A stretch of 63,987 bases of DNA from Thiogranum sp. GTDB taxonomy: Bacteria > Pseudomonadota > Gammaproteobacteria > DSM-19610. The translations under genes were made by a program, and so were the position numbers. Every line of letters begins with the position of its first letter. Positions within the stretch are counted from its first letter, which is position 1. The notes under the pieces are model-generated. The model saw only the letters and a list, made by a program, of their open reading frames with translations. It searched no databases and had not been told where the DNA came from. This document shows, one piece after another, positions 37,748 through 48,538 of the stretch. Location of the stretch: positions 1 to 63,987 of the forward strand of contig JAGXGS010000019.1 of NCBI GenBank assembly GCA_024636585.1, written 5' to 3'.

Positions 37748-40594
37748 GTGAGCAACTACAAAGATACCTTGAATCTGCCCAACACGGCCTTTCCGATGAA
37801 GGCAAATCTGGCCGCGCGCGAACCCGAGACGCTTCGTTACTGGGATGACATAGGGCTGTACGAGAAGCTTCGGGAGCTGGGCAGGTCGCGTGAAAAGTTT
37901 GTGCTTCATGATGGCCCGCCCTATGCCAATGGCGACATTCATATCGGCCATGCCGTCAACAAGATCCTCAAGGACATCATCGTAAAAAGCAAAACGCTCG
38001 GCGGTTACGATGCTCCGTATATTCCAGGCTGGGACTGCCATGGTCTGCCTATCGAACTTAATGTCGAGAAGAAAGTCGGCAAGGTGGGCCACAAGGTCGA
38101 CGCGCAAACTTTCCGCGAAAAATGCCGGGAGTATGCGCGCAAACAGGTGGACGGCCAGCGCAAGGACTTCATCCGGCTCGGCATTCAGGGCGACTGGGAA
38201 CATCCCTATCTCACCATGGACTACAGCTTTGAGGCCGACATCATCCGTGGCCTGGGGCGTATCGTCGCCAACGGTCATGTGAACAAGGGTTACAAGCCGG
38301 TGCACTGGTGCACCGATTGCGGCTCCGCACTGGCGGAAGCCGAAGTCGAGTATGAAGACAAGACATCGCCGGCCATCGACGTGCGTTTCGCGGTGCTCGA
38401 TGAAGAGGCGCTGCTGGTTCGCTGCCATCATCCCGATGGCCATAAGGGCGAAGGTCCCCTGTCGGTGGTGATCTGGACAACGACACCCTGGACCTTGCCC
38501 GCCAATCGCGCCGTGGCATTGAATCCGGAACTCGATTACGCGGTGGTGCAGGCCGATCTCGGGCACGGAAACGAGCGGCTGGTGCTGGCTGAAGCGCTGT
38601 TGAAAGATGCGATGCTTCGCTATGGCTGCGACAAGTACCGCGTGATCGCCTACTGTCAGGGACAGGATCTCGAACATCTGAAGCTGGCGCATCCGTTTTA
38701 TGATCGCGAAGTGCCGATCGTGCTCGGCGATCATGTCACCACTGAGGCCGGTACCGGCGCCGTGCATACCGCACCCGGGCATGGGCAGGACGACTATGTC
38801 GTGGGACAGCGTTACGGTATCGCGGTGGATAATCCGGTCGGTGCCAATGGCGTGTTTGTCGAGGGCACGGAGCTGTTCGCGGGTAAACATGTTTTTTCCG
38901 CCAACAGCGATGTGGTCGAGGTGCTGCGCCTGAAGGGCGCGCTGGTCCACGACGAAGCCCTGCGCCACAGCTATCCGCATTGCTGGCGGCACAAGACGCC
39001 GATTATTTTTCGCGCCACTCCGCAATGGTTTATCAGCATGGATCAGCATGACCTGCGCGAATCCGCGATGACTGCGATTGCGGCAGTGCAGTGGATCCCA
39101 GGCTGGGGCCGGGCACGTATCGAGGGCATGGTTGCCGGGCGTCCGGACTGGTGTATTTCCAGGCAGCGCACCTGGGGCGTGCCGATCACTTTGTTCGTGC
39201 ACAAGCGCAGTGGCGACCTGCATCCGGATACCGCGCGACTGATCGAGGAAGTCGCGCTGCGCGTGGAACGGCACGGCGTCGATGCATGGTTCGGACTGGA
39301 TGCAGTGGATCTGCTCGGTGCCGAGGCTGCTGATTATGACAAAGTAACGGATACCCTCGACGTCTGGTTCGATTCGGGTACCACTCATCAGGCAGTGCTC
39401 GAGAGGCGCAACGAACTGACATTTCCCGCTGATCTGTATCTGGAAGGCTCCGATCAACACCGCGGCTGGTTCCAGTCTTCGTTGCTGACATCGGTGGCCA
39501 TGCACGGCTGCGCGCCCTATCGCCAGGTACTGACTCACGGTTTCACCGTCGATGCCAAAGGACAGAAAATGTCCAAGTCCAGGGGCAACGTGGTGGCGCC
39601 GCAGAAAGTCGTGAACAGTCTCGGCGCTGACATTCTGCGTTTGTGGGTGGCCGCCACCGATTATCGCAATGAAATGACCGTGTCGGACGAAATACTCAAG
39701 CGCACTGCCGATGCCTACCGGCGGATTCGCAATACCGCACGTTTCCTGCTGGCCAATCTGAGTGGTTTCGATCCGGTCGAAAACGCACTGTCGCCGGACG
39801 CCATGTTGATGCTGGATCGCTGGGTGGTTGAACGGGCGAGGCAGTTGCAGGAAGAAGTGCTCAAGGCCTATGACAGCTATGAGTTTCACCACATTTACCA
39901 GAAAGTGCACAATTTCTGCGCCAATGATCTGGGCGGTTTTTACCTGGATGTCATCAAGGACCGTCAGTACACCACCCAGGCCGATAGTGTCGCGCGGCGC
40001 TCGGTTCAGACGGCGCTGTACCTGATTTCCGAAGCGCTGGTGCGCTGGCTTGCACCGATACTCAGTTTTACCGCCGAGGAAATCTGGCGCAATCTGCCCG
40101 GTGACCGTGAAGAATCGGTATTCATGGAAACCTGGTTCCTCCTTCCTGAAATGTTCACTACCGATGACCCAAAGGCCGCGAAGTTCGGTCTGGATTACTG
40201 GCAGGATGTTCTGGCGGTACGTGAAGCGGTAGGCAAGGAGCTGGAGAAAGTACGGATTTCCGGGGCCATTGGGTCTTCGCTGGATGCTGAAGTCGATTTG
40301 TACTGTGATGCTGTCTGGCAGGAAAAACTGTCGCGTCTGGACGATGAGTTGCGTTTCGTTCTGATCACCTCGTATGCGCGAGTGCATCCCCTGAGCGAGC
40401 AAAGCGGTGATGCTGCCACGGCTGAGATCGATGGCACCCGGATCGGTATCCGCATTACACCGTCGGCACATTCGAAGTGTGTGAGGTGCTGGCACCATCG
40501 TGAAGATGTTGGCGCGACGCCGGAACACCCGGAGCTGTGCGGGCGCTGCGTATCCAATATAGAAGGCAGCGGCGAACCACGCCGCTACGCCTGA
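37748..40594 (+). CDS. ileS: isoleucyl-tRNA synthetase
   Basis: 948 aa. Class I signatures are HIGH (65-68) and KMSKS (607-611). The CP1 editing domain includes [12 protein letters not shown], and the C-terminal zinc finger has CVRCWHHR and CGRCV. GTG 37748 is the start that yields the family N-terminus ([17 protein letters not shown]); the ribosome binding site is weak. lspA follows after 8 bp, the usual ileS-lspA pair. Confidence 0.98.
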   Translation: MSNYKDTLNLPNTAFPMKANLAAREPETLRYWDDIGLYEKLRELGRSREKFVLHDGPPYANGDIHIGHAVNKILKDIIVKSKTLGGYDAPYIPGWDCHGLPIELNVEKKVGKVGHKVDAQTFREKCREYARKQVDGQRKDFIRLGIQGDWEHPYLTMDYSFEADIIRGLGRIVANGHVNKGYKPVHWCTDCGSALAEAEVEYEDKTSPAIDVRFAVLDEEALLVRCHHPDGHKGEGPLSVVIWTTTPWTLPANRAVALNPELDYAVVQADLGHGNERLVLAEALLKDAMLRYGCDKYRVIAYCQGQDLEHLKLAHPFYDREVPIVLGDHVTTEAGTGAVHTAPGHGQDDYVVGQRYGIAVDNPVGANGVFVEGTELFAGKHVFSANSDVVEVLRLKGALVHDEALRHSYPHCWRHKTPIIFRATPQWFISMDQHDLRESAMTAIAAVQWIPGWGRARIEGMVAGRPDWCISRQRTWGVPITLFVHKRSGDLHPDTARLIEEVALRVERHGVDAWFGLDAVDLLGAEAADYDKVTDTLDVWFDSGTTHQAVLERRNELTFPADLYLEGSDQHRGWFQSSLLTSVAMHGCAPYRQVLTHGFTVDAKGQKMSKSRGNVVAPQKVVNSLGADILRLWVAATDYRNEMTVSDEILKRTADAYRRIRNTARFLLANLSGFDPVENALSPDAMLMLDRWVVERARQLQEEVLKAYDSYEFHHIYQKVHNFCANDLGGFYLDVIKDRQYTTQADSVARRSVQTALYLISEALVRWLAPILSFTAEEIWRNLPGDREESVFMETWFLLPEMFTTDDPKAAKFGLDYWQDVLAVREAVGKELEKVRISGAIGSSLDAEVDLYCDAVWQEKLSRLDDELRFVLITSYARVHPLSEQSGDAATAEIDGTRIGIRITPSAHSKCVRCWHHREDVGATPEHPELCGRCVSNIEGSGEPRRYA

Positions 40595-40602
40595 GACTGC
40601 TG

Positions 40603-41073
40603 ATGTTCAAGTGGTTCGGAATATCGCTGGTCGTTGTGGTGCTGGACCAGATCACTAAATTTATTGTCGAGAGCCAACTGGCTTACGGTCAGCCATTGCC
40701 GGTGGTTCCCTCCTTCAACCTGACATTGATGTACAACGAAGGAGCGGCGTTCAGCTTTCTGAGTGCTGCGGGCGGATGGCAGCGCTGGTTTCTGGTGTCC
40801 ATCTCGCTGGCAGCTTCAGTGCTGCTGGTCTTCTGGTTGCGCAAGTTGAAGCCGGCACATCGGCTGCTGGCACTGGCGCTGGCGCTTATCCTCGGAGGGG
40901 CAATCGGCAATCTGATTGACCGGGTCTGGCTGGGGCATGTCATCGACTTCATCCAGGTCTATTACGCGGGGTGGTATTTCCCCACATTCAATATCGCGGA
41001 TGCGGCCATTTCGGTGGGCGCTGCATTGCTCATCTGGGACAGTATCTTCGGGAAATCACAGGAGGAGACCTGA
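40603..41073 (+). CDS. lspA: prolipoprotein signal peptidase (signal peptidase II)
   Basis: 156 aa with four membrane helices. The catalytic aspartates are in GNLIDRV and FNIADAAIS. It cleaves lipoprotein signal peptides after diacylglyceryl transfer. The start ATG 40603 follows the ileS stop; upstream in-frame codons lie within ileS. Confidence 0.97.
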   Translation: MFKWFGISLVVVVLDQITKFIVESQLAYGQPLPVVPSFNLTLMYNEGAAFSFLSAAGGWQRWFLVSISLAASVLLVFWLRKLKPAHRLLALALALILGGAIGNLIDRVWLGHVIDFIQVYYAGWYFPTFNIADAAISVGAALLIWDSIFGKSQEET

Positions 41074-41074
41074 C

Positions 41075-41515
41075 ATGCAGATTATTGGCGGATCCAGGGT
41101 CACTCTGCACTTCGCGCTGCGACTGGCGGATGGTATGGTTGCCGAAAGCAGCTTTGACGGCGAGCCGGTGAGCTTTGTGATGGGCGATGGCACTCTGGAT
41201 CAGGGGCTGGAGCTGGCACTGTATGGCTTGCGGGAAGGTGAGCGGCAAACGCTGACCCTGATGCCGGGGCAGGCATTCGGAGTGCGTGACGATGAGGCAA
41301 TCGGAATCCTGCCCAAAGGCCGCTTCCCGGAAGATATGGCGCTGGAGCGGGGGCAGATTGTCGCTTTCACCGGAGCCGAAGGGGAAGAAATCCCCGGAGC
41401 CATCCTTGAAGTGGATGCCGAGAACGTTCGGGTGGATTTCAATCATCCACTGGCGGGGCGCGAAATCGAATTCGAAGTCCAGGTGTTGTCGGTGGAAAAC
41501 CCGCCGCCGGTATAA
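41075..41515 (+). CDS. fkpB: FKBP-type peptidyl-prolyl isomerase FkpB/SlpA
   Basis: 146 aa with the SlyD/FkpB layout: an FKBP half ([37 protein letters not shown]) with an inserted IF domain ([17 protein letters not shown]) and the returning ALEVD-type strand. It lacks a His-rich tail. GGAGGAG is 6 nt before ATG 41075. It sits between lspA and ispH, as in E. coli. Confidence 0.94.
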   Translation: MQIIGGSRVTLHFALRLADGMVAESSFDGEPVSFVMGDGTLDQGLELALYGLREGERQTLTLMPGQAFGVRDDEAIGILPKGRFPEDMALERGQIVAFTGAEGEEIPGAILEVDAENVRVDFNHPLAGREIEFEVQVLSVENPPPV

Positions 41516-41568
41516 GGCTGTCCAGCAGCCCGGCGACGTATAATATGAAGCAGCTGATGAATCATCCT

Positions 41569-42504
41569 ATGAACATTATTATCGCGAATCCGCGCGGTTT
41601 CTGTGCCGGTGTCGATCGTGCGATCGAGATTGTTGCGCGCGCCCTCGAGCTATTCGGCGCGCCGATCTACGTCCGCCATGAAGTGGTGCACAACCGCTAT
41701 GTGGTCAACAACCTGCGCGAACGTGGCGCCGTGTTCGTGGATGAACTCCACGAGGTGCCGGATGGTGCGACGGTGATTTTCAGTGCGCACGGGGTGTCGC
41801 AGTCGGTGCGCCGGGAAGCGGCGGCACGTGATCTGAAGGTTTTTGACGCCACCTGCCCGCTGGTCACCAAGGTGCATCTGGAAGTGAGTCGTTTCAGCCA
41901 GCAGGGCCGCGAGTGCATCCTGATCGGTCACGCCGGACATCCCGAAGTCGAAGGTACCATGGGCCAGTATGACAGCAGTCGCGGCGGCGACATGTACCTG
42001 ATCGAGCATATCGACGATGTTGCCGAACTCAATATACGAAATCCGGACAAGCTGAGTTACGTAACCCAGACGACGTTGTCGGTTGATGACACGGCGAAGG
42101 TGATCGATGCGCTGCGAGCGCGCTTCCCCGGGATCGAGGGACCGCGCAAGGATGATATCTGTTACGCCACGCAGAACCGCCAGGATGCGATACGTGACAT
42201 GGCCGGCAAGGCGGATGTGGTGCTGGTGGTGGGTTCGGTCAACAGTTCCAACTCCAATCGGTTGCGCGAACTGTCGGAACAGCAGGGTGTCCCTGCCTAT
42301 CTGCTTGATGATGCCGATCAGCTCCGCCCCGAATGGCTGAAGGGCAAACACTGCATCGGAGTAACGGCGGGTGCTTCGGCACCGGAAGTGCTGGTTCAGC
42401 AGGTACTGGACCGATTGCGGGACTGGGGTGCGGCCGGCATGTCGGAACAGGCCGGCCGTGAAGAGACGATTACTTTTGCCCTGCCGAAAGCGCTACGCAA
42501 CTAA
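41569..42504 (+). CDS. ispH: 4-hydroxy-3-methylbut-2-enyl diphosphate reductase
   Basis: 311 aa. The [4Fe-4S] cysteines are in [11 protein letters not shown] (Cys12), FDATCPLV and the later [11 protein letters not shown]. It performs the last MEP-pathway step to IPP and DMAPP. The start chosen, ATG 41569 ([11 protein letters not shown]), matches the family. In-frame ATGs at 41545 and 41560 are possible, and none has a good ribosome binding site. It converges on pilE. Confidence 0.96.
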   Translation: MNIIIANPRGFCAGVDRAIEIVARALELFGAPIYVRHEVVHNRYVVNNLRERGAVFVDELHEVPDGATVIFSAHGVSQSVRREAAARDLKVFDATCPLVTKVHLEVSRFSQQGRECILIGHAGHPEVEGTMGQYDSSRGGDMYLIEHIDDVAELNIRNPDKLSYVTQTTLSVDDTAKVIDALRARFPGIEGPRKDDICYATQNRQDAIRDMAGKADVVLVVGSVNSSNSNRLRELSEQQGVPAYLLDDADQLRPEWLKGKHCIGVTAGASAPEVLVQQVLDRLRDWGAAGMSEQAGREETITFALPKALRN

Positions 42505-42516
42505 GCTCGGGCAGCG

Positions 42517-42897
42517 TTACCAGCAGTCAGCAGGCGTTTTGTTGTTGAGCTGATCGATTGTCAGGGTCCCGCAGGAATCATTGACCTGATCGCGACCGGC
42601 GATCGGAACCGCCCTCAGTTTGTACGTGGCTGCGGTCGGAGTGGTCGCATTGCTGATCGTGTAAAATTTGTTGTCAGATGGGAGGGTAATAGTTTCGGCG
42701 CTGTAAGAATTTCTCCGCGTATATAGCCGCTCATACTCCTGCACGATTTGCAGCATTTCGCGTTGCACATCGGCGCGACGTGTATCCCGCACCTGGTTCA
42801 GATAGCTGGGATAAGCGATGGCCGCGATAATTCCGATTATGGCGACGACCACCATCAGCTCTATAAGCGTGAATCCACTATTGATTCTGGTATTCAT
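42517..42897 (-). CDS. pilE: type IV minor pilin PilE
   Basis: 126 aa. The class III signal GFTLIE is at residues 8-13, with cleavage after Gly and Glu5 present, and the hydrophobic helix MVVVAIIGIIAAIAYPSYL follows. Two cysteines near the C-terminus (DSCGTL, ADCW) can form the D-loop disulfide. It is the last gene of the fimU-pilVWXY1Y2E operon. Confidence 0.92.
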   Translation of the reverse strand: MNTRINSGFTLIELMVVVAIIGIIAAIAYPSYLNQVRDTRRADVQREMLQIVQEYERLYTRRNSYSAETITLPSDNKFYTISNATTPTAATYKLRAVPIAGRDQVNDSCGTLTIDQLNNKTPADCW

Positions 42898-42911
42898 CTC
42901 TTTTCTTCCCT

Positions 42912-43235
42912 CTAGTCCAGGTAAATCCAGATTTCCTTGATGTGTGGCAGGCTGTTATCAGCCGATGCCGGCAATACCGAGATGCCGACATTCATGCCTG
43001 GGCGCAGCTGATCGAGCGTGAATTTCGAATCAGTGCCTTCAGCATGAATCGGCGCCCGCCTGTCGACGTAGTAATAAATGTCGTTGACAACCATCATCCG
43101 TGATCCTGAAAGAACATCGCCCGTTTTTCCGCCCACCCGGAATTCATCCGCCGCCGCTGCTGTAGTCCCGGTACAGATGAGGAGCAACAGCCCGCCGAGG
43201 AGGTTAAACCCTATGCCATTTAATGTCTGCATCAT
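42912..43235 (-). CDS. pilY2: PilY2-like type IV pilus biogenesis protein, 107 aa
   Basis: It has a signal peptide ending near TAAAADEFRV and a small beta-rich mature part (VLSGSRMMVVNDIYYYVD, LRPGMNVGISVLP). The sequence is weakly conserved. Position between pilY1 and pilE, as in Pseudomonas aeruginosa, together with size and export signal supports PilY2. It is 14 bp upstream of pilE. Confidence 0.78.
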   Translation of the reverse strand: MMQTLNGIGFNLLGGLLLLICTGTTAAAADEFRVGGKTGDVLSGSRMMVVNDIYYYVDRRAPIHAEGTDSKFTLDQLRPGMNVGISVLPASADNSLPHIKEIWIYLD

Positions 43236-43258
43236 TACTTACCTCGCTTCGCCCACTA

Positions 43259-46200
43259 TTAGCGCAACTGGCGCCATGATTGACGGCCTTTGTAGTAATC
43301 GCCCTTTTCCGTCACGTGTGAGATATCGCCGCTCGAACCACTGACGTACTTATGTTCCTGTTCGCCTGCGTCGATCACAACCGGCTGACTGACAACTTCG
43401 TTGTGGCCTATGCCACTTACCGGCACCCAGGCACCATTGACCTGCACATAATCGCTGGAAGTAAATTTGCTGTCACCGTCCAGATCGAAGACTGAATAGG
43501 CAAAGCGAGCGCCACTGATAGCGTCCATTTCCATCAGCCAGGAATAGCCGCCATACCCGCAGGGATCGCGGGACGGAATCAGTGTCGTGAATATGATCCG
43601 TCCGTTGCGCAGCACGGCTCCGTTAACAACCCGTTCTCCCTCGGCACCATTGACTGGCGACTGCAGGTCCAGATACCAGCCGTCTTTGGTACCGTAATTG
43701 GTTTCCGTGTTGGAGATGGCGCGTACATCGTGCACTTCATCGCCGAATTCAACGTCATAGCCTTCGTATATGATTGTCTGTCCCTGCAGCGCGCTTCGTC
43801 CGGAGACCTTGGTTCCCTCATCGCGGATGCCATAGAAGGTCTGTACCGGCGGGCTTGCGGGCACAACATTATCGCCGCTGGCAAAATACTGGCCGGTCCC
43901 GAAATAAACCATTAATCCGCCATCCGGATGAGAGCCAATCGCAGGACGCACAGTGATTGGCTGCGGAGTACCGCCGGCGTCCCTGGCCTGATACAGCGGG
44001 GCGGGTGTGTTGCCGTTTTTATAGGCAATCTTCCATTGACCAGTGCTGGTGTTGTCAACGTCAAACTTCCACATATTGCCCTGCAGATCGCCGGCATAAA
44101 TGTAGTCAGTGGTACGGTCGCCATCGATGTCCACCGGTATCGGGGCGCCCAAACCATTCGGTGTCGTTGAACTGCCGACACCGGTGTCAAACTTTTGCAC
44201 CGAACCGTCATTGAGGTTCAGGATAAACAGGACGGCACGGTGATTGGCGCTGTTGACGCCATTACCGAATATGGCGGCGTAGCTGCCATTTTGCATGCGC
44301 GCGATAGTCGGCTGACCGAGCACGTAGCCGACATCGGCATCGTCGCTGTCGGTGAACTCATCCAGCACATTGGATTCCGAGAAGCTGCCGGGCGATGTGA
44401 CATCCAGCAGAAAAATTCCGCGCCCTCCGGCTCCAGGCGCGCCTACCAGAATGGTCTTCCAGACGCTGTTGATATACGCATCGCTGGCACGCGGTGAAGC
44501 GTTGACATAATACTGGTGTGAATAGTTGGCGTCGGCCAGCGCCGGCAGGTTCGGGAATACCGTCGTGGGCACGTATGCAAAAAGTTCGGTGCCGTCAATT
44601 GCATTGAAGGCGTGCAACATGCCGTCGTTCGCACCGACATAAACAACCGGTGTCCGTGCCTGGTACTCGGGAGTGGCGCGGAACGCTTTGTAGGCATCTG
44701 CTTCGGTCGCGACTGCCAGATCATCGATCATGTTGCCGTAACCATAGTCGCGGGTGGCGACATAGGTCGGATCGGAATTGACGATATCTCCCAGTACCGA
44801 TGCACGGCTTCGGAAGCCGCTGTTATAGGTGCCATTGCTCGATGTGTCTCCGCGCAGGTAGGCCACCAGTTCCTCACCGTATGTCTGGTTGGCGGACTGT
44901 TCCGTCGCATTGGCGGCGGGAGCATAGGGAGCATTCGCCAGCAATGCGTTTACCATGCCGCTGGTCATGTCGCCGGTCGCCGGTGCGGTGTAGTCTGCGG
45001 GGAAGTCAAACTCGATTCCGCTGTCATTGGCAGCGTCATAGGTGAAAATCTTGCGATTGACTGCGGTGACAGCACCGCTGGCCGGTGGCAGCTTGTCGGC
45101 CGCCGCCCAGATCGGCGTGCTGTTGACTTCGCCGCTGGTAGCGTCAATGCCAAAGGCGAGCAGGTTACCCGTCCAGTCGACGGCATTAAAGCGGGCCTGG
45201 TAGATGATGGTCTGACTGTCCAGGCGCGTCGAGTTGGTGGCCACGGCAGCAGATGAAGCCTTGCTGGCTATTTGTATGTCCTCGAGGGTTGTATTTAGTG
45301 CCTGGCTCAGGGCTGTTGCATCATTGGCAGTGAAATACTGGCCATGCCCGTATTCCGCTGCGTCTTTCAGCATCTGGTTATCCAGGGCGAATCCTACTGT
45401 GTAGGTTTCCAGGCGCTGTATCGGGAATTCGCTGTCATCAAAACTGACTCCGGAGTTATCGTTATCCGGTGCGGTACGCATATCAGTGTCATAGCCGAAC
45501 TTCGCGATGTCATCGAGATACAGGGAATAGCCCTCCTTTGAGTAGTCGTCCGAATTACCGCTCAGGAAACCATCTGAATATTGGGGGTAGTTGCTTTCGG
45601 CGGGTTGTGTGTCAAGCCCGTCATAGTTCGGTAACCCAGCTGTAGCATCAGGCGCCAGAAATACCGAGTCCGGGAGAAAATCATTAGTTGGAAGTCCGTC
45701 AGTCAGGACAATGGAAAAACTGCGTTGGCAGCGAAACTGGATGGGGCTTGACACTCCACGAAAGTAACCTGTGATGTCATAAAGCGCCTTCGCCAGCGGT
45801 GTGTCAGTCGTGCCGCGATAGCCGTCAATGTGAGTTTTTATATCCGTTGCGCCACAGGTCGCGTCGATCTGCGCACCGGTAGAAGTTATAAAACTCGCAG
45901 CACCGAATCGCACGCCAGGGTTCTGATCAATGAGATCTTTGGCAGCGCTCCGCGCCACCTGCATTCTGGTGATTGCAGGGATGGTGCCATCGCTGAGATC
46001 GGTGTTGTTGGCGTAAGTCGAAAACAGATAGTTGAGATAGTTTCCACCAAAAAGCGAATTGCCATCGTCAGAAGGATTAGGCAGTTTCAAACATTTTTTT
46101 GTGCCAACCGCATTCATCCCCTGGACAAAGTCGTCGGCACAGTCGCCTGCATCGAGCGTGTTGAGCCGGTTGTTCTCGTAATCAGCCAGCCAGTATGTAT

Positions 46201-46417
46201 CAGCAGCACTCCAGTCTTCATAAGTGACGCTGCTGTCGTACCCGTCCGCCCGTATGACATTGTCCATACTGCCGGAGGTGTCCATCAGCAACATCACGTT
46301 CGGGGCCGCCGATGTGGATATGAACAGCGGCGTCTGCGAAAGCGTGATGGCGGAGGACGGTGTGCTGAGGAGCATGCCCGTTAACAGGGCGTAAAACGTA
46401 TGGCGGGTTGTAGACAT
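43259..46417 (-). CDS. pilY1: type IV pilus tip adhesin/assembly protein PilY1
   Basis: 1052 aa. A signal peptide is followed by a VWA-like domain with MIDAS-type DTSGSMD near residue 47. The C-terminal PilC/PilY1 beta-propeller carries a calcium loop DIDGDRTTD, next to YIYAGDLQGNMWKF. PilY1 promotes pilus extension and, in Pseudomonas, surface sensing. It lies 18 bp after pilX and 23 bp before pilY2. Confidence 0.95.
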   Translation of the reverse strand: MSTTRHTFYALLTGMLLSTPSSAITLSQTPLFISTSAAPNVMLLMDTSGSMDNVIRADGYDSSVTYEDWSAADTYWLADYENNRLNTLDAGDCADDFVQGMNAVGTKKCLKLPNPSDDGNSLFGGNYLNYLFSTYANNTDLSDGTIPAITRMQVARSAAKDLIDQNPGVRFGAASFITSTGAQIDATCGATDIKTHIDGYRGTTDTPLAKALYDITGYFRGVSSPIQFRCQRSFSIVLTDGLPTNDFLPDSVFLAPDATAGLPNYDGLDTQPAESNYPQYSDGFLSGNSDDYSKEGYSLYLDDIAKFGYDTDMRTAPDNDNSGVSFDDSEFPIQRLETYTVGFALDNQMLKDAAEYGHGQYFTANDATALSQALNTTLEDIQIASKASSAAVATNSTRLDSQTIIYQARFNAVDWTGNLLAFGIDATSGEVNSTPIWAAADKLPPASGAVTAVNRKIFTYDAANDSGIEFDFPADYTAPATGDMTSGMVNALLANAPYAPAANATEQSANQTYGEELVAYLRGDTSSNGTYNSGFRSRASVLGDIVNSDPTYVATRDYGYGNMIDDLAVATEADAYKAFRATPEYQARTPVVYVGANDGMLHAFNAIDGTELFAYVPTTVFPNLPALADANYSHQYYVNASPRASDAYINSVWKTILVGAPGAGGRGIFLLDVTSPGSFSESNVLDEFTDSDDADVGYVLGQPTIARMQNGSYAAIFGNGVNSANHRAVLFILNLNDGSVQKFDTGVGSSTTPNGLGAPIPVDIDGDRTTDYIYAGDLQGNMWKFDVDNTSTGQWKIAYKNGNTPAPLYQARDAGGTPQPITVRPAIGSHPDGGLMVYFGTGQYFASGDNVVPASPPVQTFYGIRDEGTKVSGRSALQGQTIIYEGYDVEFGDEVHDVRAISNTETNYGTKDGWYLDLQSPVNGAEGERVVNGAVLRNGRIIFTTLIPSRDPCGYGGYSWLMEMDAISGARFAYSVFDLDGDSKFTSSDYVQVNGAWVPVSGIGHNEVVSQPVVIDAGEQEHKYVSGSSGDISHVTEKGDYYKGRQSWRQLR

Positions 46418-46435
46418 ATCAGCAGGCCTCGATCG

Positions 46436-46972
46436 CTAGCGTTTGTAGGTTGACTGGACCATGGTGACCGTTGTATCCGATCCTCCCCAGCCCATTGCGG
46501 TCACACGGTAGACGCCGAGCTCTGTCAGCGGTTCATCCGCGGCAAGTCCGCCGCTGTTCACGTCAACGGTGGCCGGCAGTTCCTCGATGATGTACTGAGG
46601 CGGCTTTGCAACATCGGAAAGCCCGCTGTAAATTTTGCTGTTGCCTGTCGACCAGTTGCCGGTTACTTCCCAGACCGGAGTGGTGCCGGCCATGGCTGCC
46701 TGGTACAGACCGCCGCTGTCATTGAAATCGGGTAGCGTGGCGGCAGTCAGGAATTGCTCGCCCTTGCGCAAGGCTGCTTCCGCCGCCTGGAATGACTTGT
46801 TGATGTCCTGGATATTGCCGGCCATCTTTTCCTGCATGGTGGTGCTCTGCATGCTGGTGACACCGATCATTGTCATGAGCAGCAACATAATCAGTGAAAC
46901 CATCAGGGCGGCGCCGCGCTGACGTGGCGGAATTGAACGATGCATTGGTTTGTTGGTGTCGATCCGGCTCAT
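46436..46972 (-). CDS. pilX: minor pilin PilX
   Basis: 178 aa. The N-terminus QRGAALMVSLIMLLLMTMIG is the PilX-type prepilin helix, which characteristically lacks the Glu5 seen in other pilins. SFQAAEAALRKGE follows. ATG 46972 has AGGA 9 nt upstream; an in-frame TTG at 46981 abuts the site too closely. It lies between pilW and pilY1. Confidence 0.92.
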   Translation of the reverse strand: MSRIDTNKPMHRSIPPRQRGAALMVSLIMLLLMTMIGVTSMQSTTMQEKMAGNIQDINKSFQAAEAALRKGEQFLTAATLPDFNDSGGLYQAAMAGTTPVWEVTGNWSTGNSKIYSGLSDVAKPPQYIIEELPATVDVNSGGLAADEPLTELGVYRVTAMGWGGSDTTVTMVQSTYKR

Positions 46973-47001
46973 GATAATCAATCCTGAATAGGTATACGGC
47001 G

Positions 47002-48072
47002 CTATGATGCCCGGTTCCGTAGCGCTACTGTGGTGGTGAATTCGCGGCGCAGGCGCTTGTCTGGCGCCGTTTTATCTGCTCCGAAGAAGGTATGGGTTTG
47101 CGGGGCGGGCGCCATATTGTTGTCCTGGGTTACCAGCAACAGGTGCAGCCGGACACTCAGGACTTCGTCCCAGTTTGTAACCTCGTGGGCGTCGCGGTAC
47201 GCGTCGATCGTGCGATCAGCATCGATATCTTCACCATACTTGATCTGCATGTCTTCGATGCCACCGACCAGTTCGGAATGGACACTGCCATCGTAGACAT
47301 TGAGGGCGGCAGTTCCATCACCGCTGTCTTTGATGTAGTAAACGAACATGCCGAGTTTGAATATTTCAGCATCATTACCAAATATGGCTTCCGGGGGCAG
47401 CGATGCGCCACCCCAGGATGCAAGCGCATTACCCGGCGTGCCCGAGGCTGGATGCGTCATATTCATCTCGCTGGGGCCCCCTGTGATTTGCAGATTGGCG
47501 GCCTGAAAAATACGCGACTTCTTGCAATCGGACACCATCAGGATATCGCCTTCGCATATATCGCTGATTTTATTTGTACCGTCAGCGCAACCGCCCACAA
47601 CATTGCTGGTGACTTCCGTGAAAACCTGCGAACCATTGTTGTTCTGGGTGATGCGTACCGGGTTGTCCACCAGTCGACGCACGACCACTACATCGCTGCC
47701 TTCTTTCGGGCTGACTCCCACCGCCGAAAGATAGGCGGGCGCCGTGGCTCCGATATCATTGAAGCCTTCGATTCCGGCATTGAAGTTGTAAAGCACGTTG
47801 CCCTGGTCGTTGAGCGTATTGGTAACCGGTCCAAAACTGCTGCAGCCCGTATAGCCGGCCATGCGCATTTCCCGCGTCAGGAAATCCAGTGCAAAGCGAC
47901 CATTTTCCTGGACCCGGGAAAGATTCTCCTGGATTCTGTAAGTGGTTTTGCTGCTGGCGAAAATCTCGACTACGCCGGCCAGGAGAATGGCGCTGATGGT
48001 CATCGCCACCATCATCTCTATGAGCGAGAATCCTGTCTGGTGTCGCTGCATTTTGTATTTTCCTATATTCAT
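47002..48072 (-). CDS. pilW: minor pilin PilW
   Basis: 356 aa, with prepilin signal GFSLIEMMVAMTISAILLAG and the PilW-type region RVQENGRFALDFLTREMRMAGY. It is part of the priming minor-pilin complex. Its start overlaps the pilV stop by 4 bp (ATGA). Confidence 0.94.
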   Translation of the reverse strand: MNIGKYKMQRHQTGFSLIEMMVAMTISAILLAGVVEIFASSKTTYRIQENLSRVQENGRFALDFLTREMRMAGYTGCSSFGPVTNTLNDQGNVLYNFNAGIEGFNDIGATAPAYLSAVGVSPKEGSDVVVVRRLVDNPVRITQNNNGSQVFTEVTSNVVGGCADGTNKISDICEGDILMVSDCKKSRIFQAANLQITGGPSEMNMTHPASGTPGNALASWGGASLPPEAIFGNDAEIFKLGMFVYYIKDSGDGTAALNVYDGSVHSELVGGIEDMQIKYGEDIDADRTIDAYRDAHEVTNWDEVLSVRLHLLLVTQDNNMAPAPQTHTFFGADKTAPDKRLRREFTTTVALRNRAS

Positions 48073-48521
48073 AATTCACTCTTTACCACGAGTTTCTCGG
48101 TGGCTTCGCCGCCGGCCCGTGTGTCGTCCCATTGAACGGTGACTGTGATTACGCGCCCGTTGATGGTGGTTTCAGCGTCGCCGGCGGGCAGATTGCCAGC
48201 AACCAGAGTCAGCCACTGCGCAAGATCGGTAGCTGGAATGCTGGTGCCGGTTGGCACACCGGCAGCCATAGCGATGCTGTAGTTACCGGCGACTGCGCTG
48301 CTGTGGTTGGCGCGCATCCGATCGATGATGTCATAGGCATAGGTCACTGCCTGCGAGCGCAGGTATGCGCTGTGATTGTGCTTGAGCCCGTTGGCCTGCA
48401 TGCTGGCGAGGCCGAGCAGCCCGATCGATAGCACGATCAGAGCCACCAGTACTTCCAGAAGCGTGAAGCCGTTTGCGTTGCTGCGGGATTTTCCGCCGGG
48501 TCTGGGTGCTGTGGTGTGCAT
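48069..48521 (-). CDS. pilV: minor pilin PilV
   Basis: 150 aa. The prepilin signal GFTLLEVLVALIVLSIGLLG and the PilV-type LASMQANGLKHNHSAYLRSQ are clear. ATG 48521 is preceded by AGGAGAAACGGC; a longer frame to 48857 overlaps fimU in another frame and is rejected. It follows fimU after 17 bp. Confidence 0.93.
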   Translation of the reverse strand: MHTTAPRPGGKSRSNANGFTLLEVLVALIVLSIGLLGLASMQANGLKHNHSAYLRSQAVTYAYDIIDRMRANHSSAVAGNYSIAMAAGVPTGTSIPATDLAQWLTLVAGNLPAGDAETTINGRVITVTVQWDDTRAGGEATEKLVVKSEL

Positions 48522-48538
48522 GCCGTTTCTCCTGGGCT

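Noticed and set aside
37619-40528. 969-codon open frame antisense to ileS
   Set aside because: It lies fully opposite ileS, which has intact HIGH and KMSKS motifs. The antisense product has no recognisable domain and is a by-product of GC-rich codon use.
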